A stretch of DNA of 64,000 nucleotides from Endothia cerciana. Lineage: Eukaryota; Ascomycota; Sordariomycetes; Diaporthales; Cryphonectriaceae. The translations under genes and the position numbers were made by a program. Shown here piece by piece: positions 10,498-22,480 of the stretch (its first letter is position 1; every line of letters starts with the position of its first letter). Below the pieces are notes generated by a model, which was not told the DNA's origin, ran no database searches, and saw nothing but the letters and a program-made list of their open reading frames with translations. Where the stretch lies: the NCBI GenBank assembly GCA_026119935.1, contig JALRMH010000004.1, forward strand, positions 248,001 through 312,000, written 5' to 3'.

Positions 10498-12567
10498 CTA
10501 CTTCCGTCCCTTCTTCTTCTTGCCACCGCCGCCGCCTCCGCCTTGCGGCGCCTTCTCGACCTTGATCTGACCCGCACCGCCCGCAAGGCTCAACGTCTCA
10601 CCCTCACCCGCCACGAACCCGCCCTGAGTCGACTCAGCCGCCTTCTTCTTGCCCTTCTTGCCCTTGGGCCGGTAGTTGCTGCGGTCACGCAGCGGCAGCC
10701 AGCGCTCCGGGTCCGGCTTGACGTTGGGGTCGTAGTTCTTGCCCAGGCGCGGCTTCTTCTTGTGCTGTGGGCCGGGGGTCTGGGCTGCGGTGGTAGTGGC
10801 CTTGGCCGTGGTCTCCACAGCTGCCTCGCCGTCCTCTGCCTTGCGCTTCTTCTTGGACGGCGCGGGTTGTTGCGGGGCTGGGAAGGCGGGCACACCTGCG
10901 TCTAGGAGGGCCGAGATATCGATGCCCGCCGTGAGCTCGTCGACCGAGCTGAGCGAGGACAGGTTTGGTTCGACCTTGGCATAGTCGGTCGTGGCGTATG
11001 ATGCAATGAAGCCAGCCTGTGCGACCTTGTCCTCTGGATCTTGTGACACAAGGCGCTCGAATGCAGCGCCTGCAGTGGCGAGATCGGCCGGTCTTGATGA
11101 GTGAAGGAGTTCCACGCCCGCCTCCTGTAGCAAGGTCGTTGATGAGTGCTTTGGTATGCTCTGCCAGTACGCTGCTGCCCGGCCGAGCTCATCACGGATG
11201 TCCTTCTTGCGGTTCTGCGTGCGATACAGAGCCACGGCCAGGGATACCAAGCCAGGCGCGTATCGGACGTCTTCGTGGCCGGGTTCGCCAGCCTTCTCAA
11301 CGTACCTGAAGAACTCGTGGAGGACATCAATGGCGCTGTCGTATTTCTTGGCATGGATGTAGAGTTGTACGACGGTCAAGAGCAGACCGACATCGTAAGG
11401 CCGCTCCTCCAGCAGTCCAGCGACCCTCGTTAAGGCTTCCTTGTCTGCCTGTGACTTGGCCTTGGCGGCAGCATTCAGGTAGCCCAACGAGACCCTCTCC
11501 AGATCCATCGAGGGCGCCGGGTCGGCCTTGATGAGGCGAGCAGTGCGCTTTTTGACAGCGTTGGCCTTGTAGCATTGCAGATCAATCGTGGCCTGGTTGC
11601 GCAACACGCCAACGGCCTGGTGGTTGAAAAGCTTGGCGGTTCCCGTCCTTGCTTCAGGTATCAGCTCGGAGAGCCTCTGAGCCATGAAAGGGTTGGTGAG
11701 TGACTTCGATATCAGGGCGTTCCACTTGCCAGCGGCACTGATGGCATCGTCGGATATGCTGTCATCCTGTCAGGACATGCACCAGATGAGAGGCCCGGTC
11801 CTGTCCACTTACTCGTAGCTCTCGACGCCCCTGTGCAATGCGGCCGCCTCCTCCTTCTTTCCCATCAGCGCAAGGACATAGGCCTGCTGCAAGATGATGG
11901 GCAGCATCTCCGCCCTCTTGTCCTCCTCCCTCAGGTCCTCTGTGGCATCACACAGATCCGCAGCCCTCTTGAGTAATACCGACGCCTTCGCGAGGTCTCC
12001 CCTCGCCACACATCCGCAACCGGCATTATACGCCGTCTCGAAGGCCTCGAGGTCCTCACGTCCGGGCTTCTTGCTCTTCTCGGGGACCAGGTCCCCCCTG
12101 CCCTGCCACTCCAGCTGCGCATGCGTCGCCAGCAGGTTGATTTTCAGGTCCGTGTCCTCGCCCACATTGGACCCCCTGTCATCCCTGATCAGCGCCTCGT
12201 AGAGGCCCAGGGCCTCGTCGAATCTCTCGACGCGGTACGCCACCTGCGCGGCGACGTGCCTCAGCGCCCTGCCGGACTCCTGCCCCTCGTACCTCTTCAG
12301 CAGGTCAGACGCCTCGTCGAGCGCGCCCGTCTTGTAGAGGGCGTAGCTCTTGCCCAGCGCGCACTGCCGCTCGAGCGCGTCGCCGCCGGCCGCGATCACG
12401 CGCAGGGCGTCGTCGTAGCGCTCGAGGCGGAGCAGCGCGGTCACCTTCGTATGCTGCGCGGGGAGGGACTTGGGGTCGGAGGCGAGCGCGGCGTCGGCGG
12501 CGGCCAGGGCCTCGGAGTGGTCATTGATTCTGGTGTTCGCGAGGAGCGTGGCCAGTTTGGAGGCCAT
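10498..12567 (-). CDS. SRP72: Signal recognition particle subunit SRP72
   Basis: Exon 1 is 12567..11813 and exon 2 is 11758..10498, giving 671 residues, the usual SRP72 length. The intron 11812-11759 (54 bp) starts GTAAGT. The acceptor ending at 11759 is required to keep the frame; the AG eight bases earlier would break it. The N-terminal two thirds is a run of TPR-like helical hairpins (ALAAADAALASDPKSLPAQ, then DDALRVI, then KKYDSAIDVLHEFF). The C-terminal part is Lys-rich and carries YDPNVKPDPERWLPLRDRS at about 594, the conserved SRP72 RNA-binding motif, followed by KGKKGKKK and a Gly tract before KKKKGRK. In the SRP, SRP72 binds SRP68 and 7S RNA during co-translational targeting to the ER. 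The start ATG at 12567 is the first in frame. Identification is strong. Confidence 0.96.
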
Positions 12568-13890
12568 GGTGGGCGGCTTGACAAGGCTGGGGTCACCACA
12601 GGCTGGTTGGGCTGCGGTGTCGAAGGGGGGCGTGGGCCGGTGATGTCGTTTGTGGATGCTTTAGTGTCGTGTGCTCATGGTCTGGGGTGGATTTGAGGGA
12701 GCCAGACGGGACCTGCTTCTTCCTCTCTCTTCCCCTCAAGAGCTGTGCGAGTCGGCAACACCACGAGAGGTTCCACTCGGAGGGTGCTGTGGGAAAAGGA
12801 AATGTGCAGGTGTCGTTGGAGGGCCATCTGAGGCTTGCTGGGGAAGAAGCTCAAAGTGTTCGTTTTTGGTGGGGCCGCTGCCGCGCCGCTGCGGCAAGTT
12901 TCTGTCGAGCAGAGAACCCTGCTTTCAACCAGATGGCGTATCTAGACATATGATTCTCATACACAACAAAAAAGAGGAATACCGGAGAAGTCATAGCATT
13001 TGACCTCGAACCTTGCCAAATGATAATGTTCTCGGAGCATTGCTGAGAAACACCGCATCTCTCGAATCGATTACCGGCATAAACAGCCAGCTCGGGTTAC
13101 ATTCTGCGGTTACTTCATCGTAATACTTCGATCGTTATCATGAAGACCAGTTTCCTCTGTTGCTTGATCATGCACCCCCACCACCCTTTTCGTCCCACAG
13201 AACCAGCACATGACATAGACAAGCTGTGGTACAGACCGTCAGATTCCTGTTGGGGAGAATTTGAGGTCATTGTGACCCTATGATTTAAGATCCAACCTCC
13301 TTACAGGACAACATCAACCCAAGGTGGATTGCAGCTGCCATGCACAGGTGAATCAGGGACCTCCCACTCTGGAGGACTAGGCTCTTCAGCATAACACGGT
13401 TCTCCTCCTGCCAATATTGCACGGATGATACCATAAAAGTGCGCCCGGGGAGTTCGAGATTCATTGTTGGCGTCCACCACCCGCCCTTTGGCCCTGCGCC
13501 GTCAGTCCCAGAAGTGGGCAGACCCCGTGGATCCTTGCGCCCACCTGGGGTTGGACCCCGTTATCGTAGCGAAGATCTCATTTATGGTGACCTTCGGGGG
13601 CTGCAGACCGCCTAGGTCATAGGCTTTAGAATGCGAGGGTGTCTGGAGACCAGGATGAGTAGACTCGTCGTGGATTGTTGGGCGACAGTCTTGATCCGCA
13701 GGTAGCGCGAGCAGTGAATGAAGCCCGTACACGAACTCTTTCAAGAGAGTGAGGATGCCATGAGCATTCGTTTCGACAGCAGGACCAGGCGTCTCAAGCC
13801 TGCCTGCTTCCCCTCCAACTTGGTATGATGTGATTTTCCGCCGGAGACATCTTCTGGCATTCCTAGGCCCCTCATTCGTGACCTCCAGCC
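12568..13890. other. Intergenic region
   Basis: It carries the 5' flank of SRP72 and the 3' flank of the next minus-strand gene. A minus-strand frame at 13502-13744 has no recognisable motif and no supporting splice structure. No gene is called. Confidence 0.6.
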
Positions 13891-14939
13891 TTAATTTCCC
13901 CTCCTAAACAGGCCCAGGAACCTCCTCTCCTTCACCAGCGGCTGGTACGGTTTCAGCGGATACACGACCGGCGCGTTGTACTCATCCGGGCCCCGATCCC
14001 AGTCGTCCAGCCCCCGCCGCCACCTGCGGTCTGGTATCTCGCCCAGCCTCGTGCTGCCCGAGGAAATGGAGAAGATAGAGAAGCGGTTTGTCATGTTGGA
14101 CTGCCGCCGCCTGAGCGGCACCGGGCCGTCTCTGCGTTCCATCGCGTCTAGGAGCGGGGTCTGGACGGTCGGCTCCGGGAGTGGTGGGGCCTCGATCTGT
14201 TTCCTGGGCTCCGCGCCGGCGAGGGCGCTGCTGGTCCCGCTGGTCTTCTTCGCTGCCTTTGTGGTCTTCCCTTTGTCGCTCCCGCCTGATGAGGAGGTCC
14301 CCGTGCTCGAGGCCTTGCTCCGTGACGACCTCGACGTCCCCGACGACTTTGTAGACCCCGATGGGGCCGACGACCTGGATGACTTGGAGGACTTGGAGGA
14401 CTTGGAGGACTTGGAGGTGGACGCCGAGACGACCGAGCCCCGGGAAGACTTGCTGTCAAGCCGATGAGACAGCTGGTCGAATGCCTTGATCGCCTGCAGC
14501 CGCGAGGAGTTGGACAGCGACATCAGCGACTGGTAGTTCAACGCCGGGTTGGGACCCTTGCTCGCCAGCCGTATGAGGCTTGTGATGGCAGCATTGAGCC
14601 TCTTGAGCACCTTGTTGAGGGCCGACCTCGCTTTTGCTAATGGACAGAATGGTTTTCAGTTATCCGTTTGCCACTCTCAACATCTGGCCGGTGTGTGGGT
14701 GGGTCCTCACAGTCGCCCTTCTCAAAACGGCTCCCGGCCTCAGACACCCGTGATGAGTACGCGCGCTCAACCTTCTTCCGGTCTGTCCGCAACGAATGCC
14801 TCAGCAGGGCCTGCCGGTCACTGGTCCTCGCGGCCTTGCGGCCGCCATCTTGCTTCTTCTGCCGCTTGAAGGCCTTCAGGAGGGAGAGACAGTTGTCATA
14901 CGTCTCGAGGAGTGCCGACACGCTCTCTTCGAAGGCCAT
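13891..14939 (-). CDS. Uncharacterised fungal protein, helical N-terminus and Ser/Lys-rich linker
   Basis: Exon 1 is 14939..14711 and exon 2 is 14636..13891 (324 residues); the intron 14710-14637 has GTGAGG at the donor and TTAG at the acceptor, joining EKGD to SKARSALNKV. The N-terminus (SVSALLETYDNCLSLLKAFK) and the next ~90 residues look helical, with SDRQALLRHSLRTDRKKVER and AYSSRVSEAGSRF. The pattern resembles a conserved fungal family that I recognise by sequence but cannot name. Residues about 115-190 are low-complexity Ser/Lys with SSKSSKSSKSS repeats and suggest a disordered linker. The C-terminus has a basic RRRQSNMTNRFSIFSISSGS segment and ends RRFLGLFRRGN. There is no membrane segment or enzyme motif. 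Function is unknown; the Ser-rich linker suggests phosphoregulation, which is inference. Confidence 0.85.
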
Positions 14940-17900
14940 CCTCCATTCCGCAGGACTTCCTGTCAGGTGTACAGAGGGGTGCGCACTGAAGTATCGACTT
15001 AATACTCAGTCGTTGTCGCTCATACCAGGGAAGAAGCCAGAGTGACAACCGTCAGGGCCAGCCTTGCTGAAGTTCGAAAAGCTTCACGCCGGTCAGTGTG
15101 CGGGGCGCGAGCCGTCGCGGAGGGCGGCTGGGCGGTTAGCCGCCAGCGACTGATAGGCTCCATCCAAACTGCAGGACTTAGAGGCCCCCCCCCCCCCAGC
15201 CAATCGATGTGCACCGCAAGAGTCAGACTTCGCTGCTGGGAATGGTGTATGCATACGCTCAAGCAGTCCCAGTCATGGTGAACACTTGTTCGTCTTGGAT
15301 TTGAAGGTTCACGCACATGCTTCAGATAAACATGCGGAATCGAAAGGCACGAATCAGTACGTGGTGAGACTGTAAGAGTCATGCTGCCACACAAACAATC
15401 TCATTACCGGCCTTGAATGCCGACAACTAGCAAGAAGAAAAGGAGGGGGGGGGGGACAGAGCGGCGAGGTCAAGCACTCATGTTCGACAAGAATGTCGTC
15501 AAATGAGCGCCCAGAGACAATGTGGTGTGAGGCAAAATGTGCTCAGGGGCGATCCTCAAGGGCGGGTTGTCAAGCTTGCCGGCTAGGAGGCTCGTTCCGG
15601 CCATTGGCTCCTTGGCTCGAGGGCCCGTGACCTCCATCGAACCCACTCACGCCACCATCACCCACGGGGTAGTGGGTCGAGATTAGGTAAAAGTCCCGCC
15701 TCCATTCCAGACGAGAAAGAGGGCAGCACGGGCAGACGATAGTACTATGGTACTATAGGATCTCGACGACACGGAAAGCCATTGCTGCAAGGGATCAGCC
15801 GGCGCCGATTCGATCTGCAATTGGAGAGCTTGCGATGTGCTACTATATACGGTAGGGCCGATGTCTGGCCAGGAATGCACTTTTTTGGGATCTTCCGGGT
15901 CGGGATAGTCAGATAGGTGGGTGTGGCCCGGCATGCGAAACAAGCCTTCTGCAGCTGCAGGATGCTAGAAGGAACAGTCTTGATGGCGGGCGCGTGTCGG
16001 ACCACGGAAGCAAGCAAGCGACGCGATGAACGCGGCTCGCTAGCGTTGGCGACCAATGCTCAAGATAGCTATCCGATAGCTGGTGGGAGCAACATGCATG
16101 TCTCACATGCCGTGTTATCGCCGTGTCGTGGGGACGAAGTCGGCCCAGGCCGCTCATTTTCTTGCCTGCTGAGAGGCTGTGATCCCTCCCAAAAAAAACA
16201 AAAAAAAAACAAAACCCCCCCCCGTCTTCAGGGGTAAGGCGGCTCACCTACCGAGCGGGACGGCAAATGTCGTTTTGCCTGACCGGTCAAAAAGCCTCTT
16301 GACCCTCGAGGAAGGACGGAAGCGCGCCGCATGAGGAGGTCCAAGGCAGCATCCAATTCTGGACACGGTGACGCGGGTTCCTGGCTCGCTTGTTCACGGG
16401 CAGCAAGGGCTTGAATGTGGTCTGGTATCCCCGTCATGCAAGAGCGATGATCAGAGAGGCGGCAGCAGCCAGGACCGCCCGTCGAACACCGCTCGGTTAA
16501 AAGTGCTGCCTGTCGTCGCTGCTGCTGGCAGAGTCCTGCGGTAGGAGAGTTGCATTGCCGCAGGGAACATCGTCAAGCCGTTCAGTGGGCGTCATCGTCA
16601 CTCGTCTCGGCCCCGCACGAATCCAATGGCCGGTGCGGAGCGAGTGTGCGTCTTGTCCTCAACAGGCAACCCATGGGTCCATCTTGCAGCAGACCGATGG
16701 AGTGGGAAGATGTGACGGGCGAGGAGTCTGATCACTTGCATGAGGCTCCCGAGTGACTTTTCTTGCTCGATGGAAACCGCCGGGGCAGACAACCGAAAGC
16801 ACTTGCAGGTATCCGTTGTATCATTTGGGGGCCCGTGGGAGAGGTCCAGACTCCGGGCCCGTCATCGTGCCGCGAAATCCGTGGGGGTTTCGCGGCATTT
16901 TGAGCAGGTACCCGGAGTGTCCTGTGGCGTCCTGGGCGTGGCTCGCAGCCATCAGCGGCATCGTCGTCTCCCCGACTCATCAGCCCTTCCGGGCCCGACT
17001 ATGGCTCTCTGGTAGATTCCTGACCTGACCGTCGGTCCTGACATCAACGAGCTAAAATTGGCGTGATGGGCAGGCTTTGACGGATACGGTGAAGCAAGCC
17101 GGCCGGGACCTAAGCCTGAATCTCAACCTGAGACGGGCGAGAGTGGTATGGGGGGGGGGGGGAGCCAAGGGTTACCACCCCATGTGGTGAGCGACTCTTA
17201 TCTGTTTGCCCCCCACCACCCTCAGCCATGCGGGATTCTCCCACTCCTCATGTACCATGTAGCACATCCCATCATGCCTCAGGATCAGTGCGACGTGCAG
17301 CCGGCAGAGAGAAGCAGAGGGGATGGAGCCCATGCCATGGTATAAGCCCTGTGGGGGGAACCCCTGGTTTGGGGGAGCGCGAGCGAGCGACGACGACGAA
17401 TGGTCCGACAATCTCTGAAGGAGGCAGCCGAATACGTGTTAAAGCCTCATGCCGTAGCATCGATGCCGTGTCGTTGCAGGGCGCCGTACAACCATGACAC
17501 AATGAAGAAAGGACAGCAGGGAAGCAAGGTGAATTTCGTCCGATGTCCAGCAGTGAGGTCCGCCTCTGGATTCGAGCTCGAAGTTCCGCCGGTGCCCCTC
17601 GCCAGACCCCGGGGTCAGGACCCTCTCTGAGGGGGTTTGTCGTGCCTTGTTGTTACTGGCGCCACGATCTGGAGCCGCGATGAGGTGCATACCAAAGAGG
17701 GACGACCCCCCGATAGCGATTCAACACGCGGCATTGGCGTGATCAGTGAGTTTCTTGAAGCTGTGGTGCCCGACCTGCCAGCCTGCTGGCCCTTATCTCC
17801 GCGGTGAGCATCTTGGGTTGATAACATGGTTTCGAGCTGAACCGCAAGAGTTGGTTCTGGACGGCCAGTGGTCAGGGCAGGACGGGCCGTTATCAGATCA

Positions 17901-18447
17901 TCGCTCGACCTGTGTAGCATAAGGTTGACGAGATTTCAAGATTCTGGGAACCGGTTGAACCCTCGAGATAAAAAATCTACGGGGAGGCATGTGGCATCCT
18001 TGGGGGAGGGGGGGCAATTCAGGTACCGCGCCCTCTTATCCGGGAACATCCTTGTACCGTGGGGTGGGCATGGTGACAGGCGGTAGCTCGCTAAGATGGG
18101 GAACTATCCCACCATCCCCCACCGCCCCCCCCCCCCACAGTATATAGTAGCCCGCGGTGCCCACCCCCCCTCTTGCCCAAAAGTCTAATCCGATCCAGTC
18201 AATTTTCCCCTTATCTCGGTGCACGCTGAGCCAGTCGCTTGATCAGGTCGCAGTGCGGAAAGCACACCCTTTGCTAATCCTGTCCACGGGGGGGGGGGGG
18301 TTCTTTGGGGCTTGGGGGCTCGAACTTTTCCTGAGATGGAGGGTGGGCACTACCATAGTACCATGTATCAATCAGGTGCAGCCCCAGACAACGTGGGCAC
18401 TGGGTTGACCCGGGGAAAGGAGAACGGGGACCGCCGCCACTGCCAGT

Positions 18448-18500
18448 CCTGCCCTGCCCTGGCCTGCCCTGGCCTGCCCTGGCCTGCCCTGGCCTGCCCT
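18448..18500. repeat. GGCCTGCCCT decamer tandem repeat
   Basis: Four perfect copies of GGCCTGCCCT (18461-18500) are preceded by a partial unit. It is a non-coding minisatellite directly adjoining a cluster of GTAC-type palindromes. Confidence 0.92.
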
Positions 18501-18503
18501 ATG

Positions 18504-18568
18504 CTACTAGTAGTACTACTACCACAGTACTATGGTATCATAGTACCATACCACACCATAGTATGTAC
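18504..18568. repeat. Cluster of GTAC-centred palindromic repeats
   Basis: Several overlapping copies of words built from CATAGTAC, GTACTATGGTAT and TAGTACCATA lie in 65 bp. Related isolated copies occur at about 15739, 18351, 37260, 39680 and 51093. The self-complementary structure is visible by eye; its origin is unknown. Confidence 0.75.
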
Positions 18569-19652
18569 TCACGTTGCCACAGGGGAGAGGAGAGCTGCCT
18601 ACGCCGTACGCAGTAAGTCCATCCATCTAGGGCCTGACCCTGTTCCCGTCCTTCTATCAACAACCCACCCCATATCTGCTTTCCAGAGGCGCACGACGCA
18701 GCCAGCATGTGTTGTCTCTTCCTTCGTCATCTGTGTTGTCGCACTCGTTGCCTTTTCTGATTGTTGAGAATACCACGTCTTGCCTGCTTGGCCTTCTCCA
18801 ATCCCCGGTGCTCGTTCTATCTATTGTATCATCCCATCCCCCTCTCTCTTTGGCCCACGTACGCCTGTTATCAGCGCATCCCCGTCTGCACAATTTGCAT
18901 AACCCCCGGCGACGCCCCGACCAGACCGGCCAGGCCACGTTCGATCGACCTCCAGGGTCCTGACTGACTGGGCACAACATCGTGCGGCTATCAAAGGAAT
19001 CGTGTTCGTGTCCGCCTCATCCCCCGCGAGACCCTCTCGACCCGAACTCCACCTTGCCTTGTATCCCTTAGGGAGCCCTTCCTTTTTCCCCGGCCGTCCG
19101 TCCCCAGGACCCACCTATATCATCTCGCCTCCCACGCCCACCCACTGCTGTCCCGCCCCAACCCCCCCCCCCTGCCCGGTGACGAGGCCCTCTCACATGT
19201 CGTGGGGTCTTCAGGTCTCGGCACCGACTACTCGACCACGCGGTGGGCCCCTTCCCTTGTCCCTAGATATGACGGCCCGCAGCCGCTGGAACCAATCTTA
19301 AATCCAGGACGCAGCCCTACCTCCAGACCACCGGTACTCGGCTGCGTCTGCTCGTCCCCTCCCTTCCCCGGGCGTTTTGGACCACGGATTCGCGACACTA
19401 TCCTTCTCTCCAGCGTTGGCAGTCTCGCTCCATGTTCTGCTTCTTGTACGCTCCTGTCACCATCCATTCGGAGAGTCACGCCCCGTATGCAGTAGGGTCA
19501 GGTCGTCCCGTGCTTGTCCCGGTGCGAGTTTCACGGCGCGAACAGGTTGGCCGTTGCTCAACAGACGTCTGGCCCATCTCGGAGGAAAGGCCGGCTCCCT
19601 CTGGCTGGCCCTTGCCAGCACAGCACTGGTCCACACGCACCCCCTTCCCAAC

Positions 19653-21146
19653 ATGTCCGCGCATACGTCCCCGTCCCCCTCGATGGGGCCGGCGACCGAG
19701 GCTGACGAGTCCAACTTGCCCCAGGGCAAGTGCGGCTATATCATGCTCATGCCCGAGATCAAGGGCAATCGGTGTGCATGTGTCAACTTCACCCTCAACA
19801 AGTCACGGCCTGGTGCTACCTGCGAGTGTGGGCATCTCGCCTGCTTCCACCACAGGACGTCGGAGCCGCCAATAGACAAGCAGGAGCTGGACCTGCTCCG
19901 GCAGAGGGTACGACGGCTGGAAGAATTGCTGCTCAAGGGCAGCGACAGGGAGAATGAGGTGATCCAGAGGGTCAGCGAGCTGGAAGGCGTTGTGGAGACG
20001 AGGACGGAAGAGATCAGTCAGGAAATCAAGAAGACGTATGGAAATCTGAACCGAGCATGGCACTCGATCGGGGAGCTGGAGAGGCGGACCGGCGAGCACG
20101 AACACCGCTTCCAAGGTGTCGGCGGACACCTGAAAACCGTGGACGATGAGTTGCATATGCTGCATGACAGGCAATGTGAACTCAATGACGCCGAGCTCAG
20201 TCTCGAGGAGCGTTTCCTCGAGTTGGCGGAAAGCATCGAGGATGGGCTTGAGGGTGCCTCAGCGCGGGGGAGGCAGAGGCGCCAGTCGATCTCGGGTCCC
20301 ACGCGAGCTATCAGCAGGTCCCCCGAAGTGGCAACACGACAGCGGCCAGCGTCCGCCGGGGCACCTCAACGCCGCGCGGTCTCACCTATCGTGGCCGTCC
20401 CGGGTGCACCTGCGCGGCCGTCTCAGGTGCACTCGAGGTCTGCAGCCTCGGAGCTTTGGACTGTCCATGTGTCGCTCCTCCCCAACAGCTCACTACCCTT
20501 CCCCTTCGAACGCCATACAAACGCATACAAGCGGTGTCTGTCCAGAGGCCTGCACCAGATGGTTGCTGTGAACGGCACATCTTCCGACGCATTTGTCTCC
20601 GCCATATCCCAAGCCTTCAGCCATCTGCTGAAGAATCGATCATGGGTCCCGCTGCAGGCCAAGCTCTGCGACGCCGAATCTCTCCAGGGGCTGCCGATGC
20701 TGCGGCCTCTGGATCCAGCGCTCGTGGGCTCGAACTACGACGTCGAGTTTCTGCGCTTACACTGCGCCGTGCTCGACACCCACGGCAAGATCGACTCCCT
20801 CTACATCGCCATGCAACATTCCACCCTGTCGTGGCACGCTCTGAGGCACTCGCCAATATTCCTACCAGGCCTCGAGGCCAGTTGGGAATACGATGCCATG
20901 CTCGACCTGAACGACCCTTTCGAGGATGATGAGAACGTCGACGACAGCCACCGGCCGTCGGCGGGGGACTTAGTCGGAGCGCTCCCAAACTTGAAGCGAG
21001 CGGCCTCGGAGATGTCGAGGTCGTCGAGTTTCGGGGCGTCGACAGTCGACTGTGACGGGCCTGAAAGGCCCCCAAAAGTTCCGCGGACCCCCTGCCCTGT
21101 GCCGAACCTTCATGAGGACAGGAGGCAGAGGGTAGGGACCGCATGA
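19653..21146 (+). CDS. Uncharacterised fungal protein with Cys/His motif and coiled coil
   Basis: A single exon of 497 residues. I chose ATG 19653 (MSAHTSPSP); the frame is open further upstream, but that part looks like leader sequence. Residues 27-67 contain C27, then CAC (41, 43), then CECGHLACFHH (57-67). This spacing of Cys and His suggests a small zinc-binding module. A long heptad-rich coiled coil follows (about 75-205; LLRQRVRRLEELLL and SLEERFLELAES). After a basic Ser/Pro/Ala-rich linker comes a conserved-looking domain (about 265-425: ELWTVHVSLLPNSSLPFPFE, then SDAFVSAISQAFSHLL, then HCAVLDTHGKIDSLYIAM). The tail has Asp/Glu-rich and KRAASEMSRSSS segments and PPKVPRTP, possible nuclear-import or phosphorylation sites. 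No enzyme signature. I do not recognise a named family; a scaffold or regulatory role is inference. Confidence 0.85.
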   Translation: MSAHTSPSPSMGPATEADESNLPQGKCGYIMLMPEIKGNRCACVNFTLNKSRPGATCECGHLACFHHRTSEPPIDKQELDLLRQRVRRLEELLLKGSDRENEVIQRVSELEGVVETRTEEISQEIKKTYGNLNRAWHSIGELERRTGEHEHRFQGVGGHLKTVDDELHMLHDRQCELNDAELSLEERFLELAESIEDGLEGASARGRQRRQSISGPTRAISRSPEVATRQRPASAGAPQRRAVSPIVAVPGAPARPSQVHSRSAASELWTVHVSLLPNSSLPFPFERHTNAYKRCLSRGLHQMVAVNGTSSDAFVSAISQAFSHLLKNRSWVPLQAKLCDAESLQGLPMLRPLDPALVGSNYDVEFLRLHCAVLDTHGKIDSLYIAMQHSTLSWHALRHSPIFLPGLEASWEYDAMLDLNDPFEDDENVDDSHRPSAGDLVGALPNLKRAASEMSRSSSFGASTVDCDGPERPPKVPRTPCPVPNLHEDRRQRVGTA

Positions 21147-22480
21147 CGCTTCTTTGGTTTCGTGTTTCCTGTTTCTTGGGCCTGTGTGCTGTCACAGCGC
21201 GGTTTGTTATTCCTTGATGAGATACCAGGCTGCACTGACGACCGTCGTCGACGCCAAGGGGCGGCGGGTATGTGTGATAGATTTGTTTAGACGGTGGGTT
21301 TGGGGCGTTGGGTGGAGCTTTGAGAATGAGATGGATGACACAGACTCCGGCGCTGCCCGGATGTCCAGCTCACTTTGGGAACATCTGTCGCGGTGGAGAC
21401 GGCTGAGAGCTCGTCGTGTTGGTCCAGGCATGGGAGGGCTAGCGGTTTCCCAGGCTTTGATGTCCCCCTCTCATCCTGGACACCGGCCCTTTTCAGAGCC
21501 CACATCGTATATCGTGGTGTGTTTTTTATACTTTTCCTAGATAAACAACGGTGGTCGGGGACGAGACCCCGTAATGGATGACAAAGACGAAGACCAACAC
21601 TGGTGGACATGGTGATACGTCCCACCTCCAGTGAGAGACTATCAAGGTGTGAACAGTTGGATCTCCTTGGAAGACGCTTGCTCTGAGCCAGCCGCCACCC
21701 TTTAAGTGCAAGTCTTTTCACAATAACAGTGGGCGAAGCTAGTAAAAGCTTATTGCCCCTTTCTAAAATCTGAGAGGATGTTCTCCTACAGGTCGCACAG
21801 GGGTGTAACGCTGGAGGCATGTCAGACTCGATGGGACGCCGTTTGTAATATTTGGGACGTGACATCCTCGATGGTGGGTGAGAGCAGCGCTCACCGGTTA
21901 GAGTGACTGTGACGATGGCTCTGCTCCACGAACTGTCAAATTGTTACAGGCGGTGGTTTCCACGGTTGTCAGATCGAGGCGCGCCCATAGCCCGCGCGGG
22001 TGAGGTTTGCCCGAGGCTCGCTTGACCTTTCTGTGTAGGCGGTGGCCTCCAGGACGGGACGTTTGGGAGTCGACAGAGGCAATCAAGCCGGTTGCCTGTC
22101 CTCTCGCCCCCAATCCCTATTGTCCCTTTGGACTTTGTGCTGTTCGAGACGAGACGGGCCGTGAGCGCGGTGAAGGATGGTGCAGGGGTCCCTCGGTGGA
22201 CCTTATCGATAAGCTGAGGACCTACGCGGAACCTCACCCCCAGCGGCTCTCGAATAGCTTACTTCGCGACTCCTACCACCTCTCATCATCTTCCCTTCCT
22301 GTGTACCAACTTTCCAGTTATCTGACAGACCAGGCCTGGCTCTCGCAAAAAAAAACAAAGAAAACCAACGAGAAAAAAAAAACCGCATCTCGCTTTCGAC
22401 TTAGCGACTCCTGATAATACGTAGCCGTCTCAGTTCCTCGATCTCGATACCAAACCCAGCCGCAAGGCTCTCAAGACACA
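21147..22480. other. Intergenic region
   Basis: It contains the 3' flank of the coiled-coil gene and the promoter/leader of the NCBP3-like gene. An A-rich segment at 22347-22382 lies about 100 bp before the next start codon. No gene is seen. Confidence 0.6.

Larger units (their letters stand above)
14940..19652. other. 4.7 kb intergenic region with simple repeats, no gene seen
   Basis: Frames here are short and mutually overlapping. The region holds C/G homopolymers (about 15187, 16210, 17151, 18126, 18288), an A-rich run at 16192, a decamer array at 18448 and a cluster of GTAC palindromes at 18504, with another copy at 15739. The last ~950 bp (18700-19650) is pyrimidine-rich and probably includes the promoter and leader of the plus-strand gene at 19653. 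Confidence 0.6.

Noticed and set aside
19377..19652. Upstream extension of the coiled-coil protein by 92 codons
   Set aside because: It begins at a TTG, not an ATG, and its composition (Leu/Arg/Ser with no pattern) looks like translated leader sequence.
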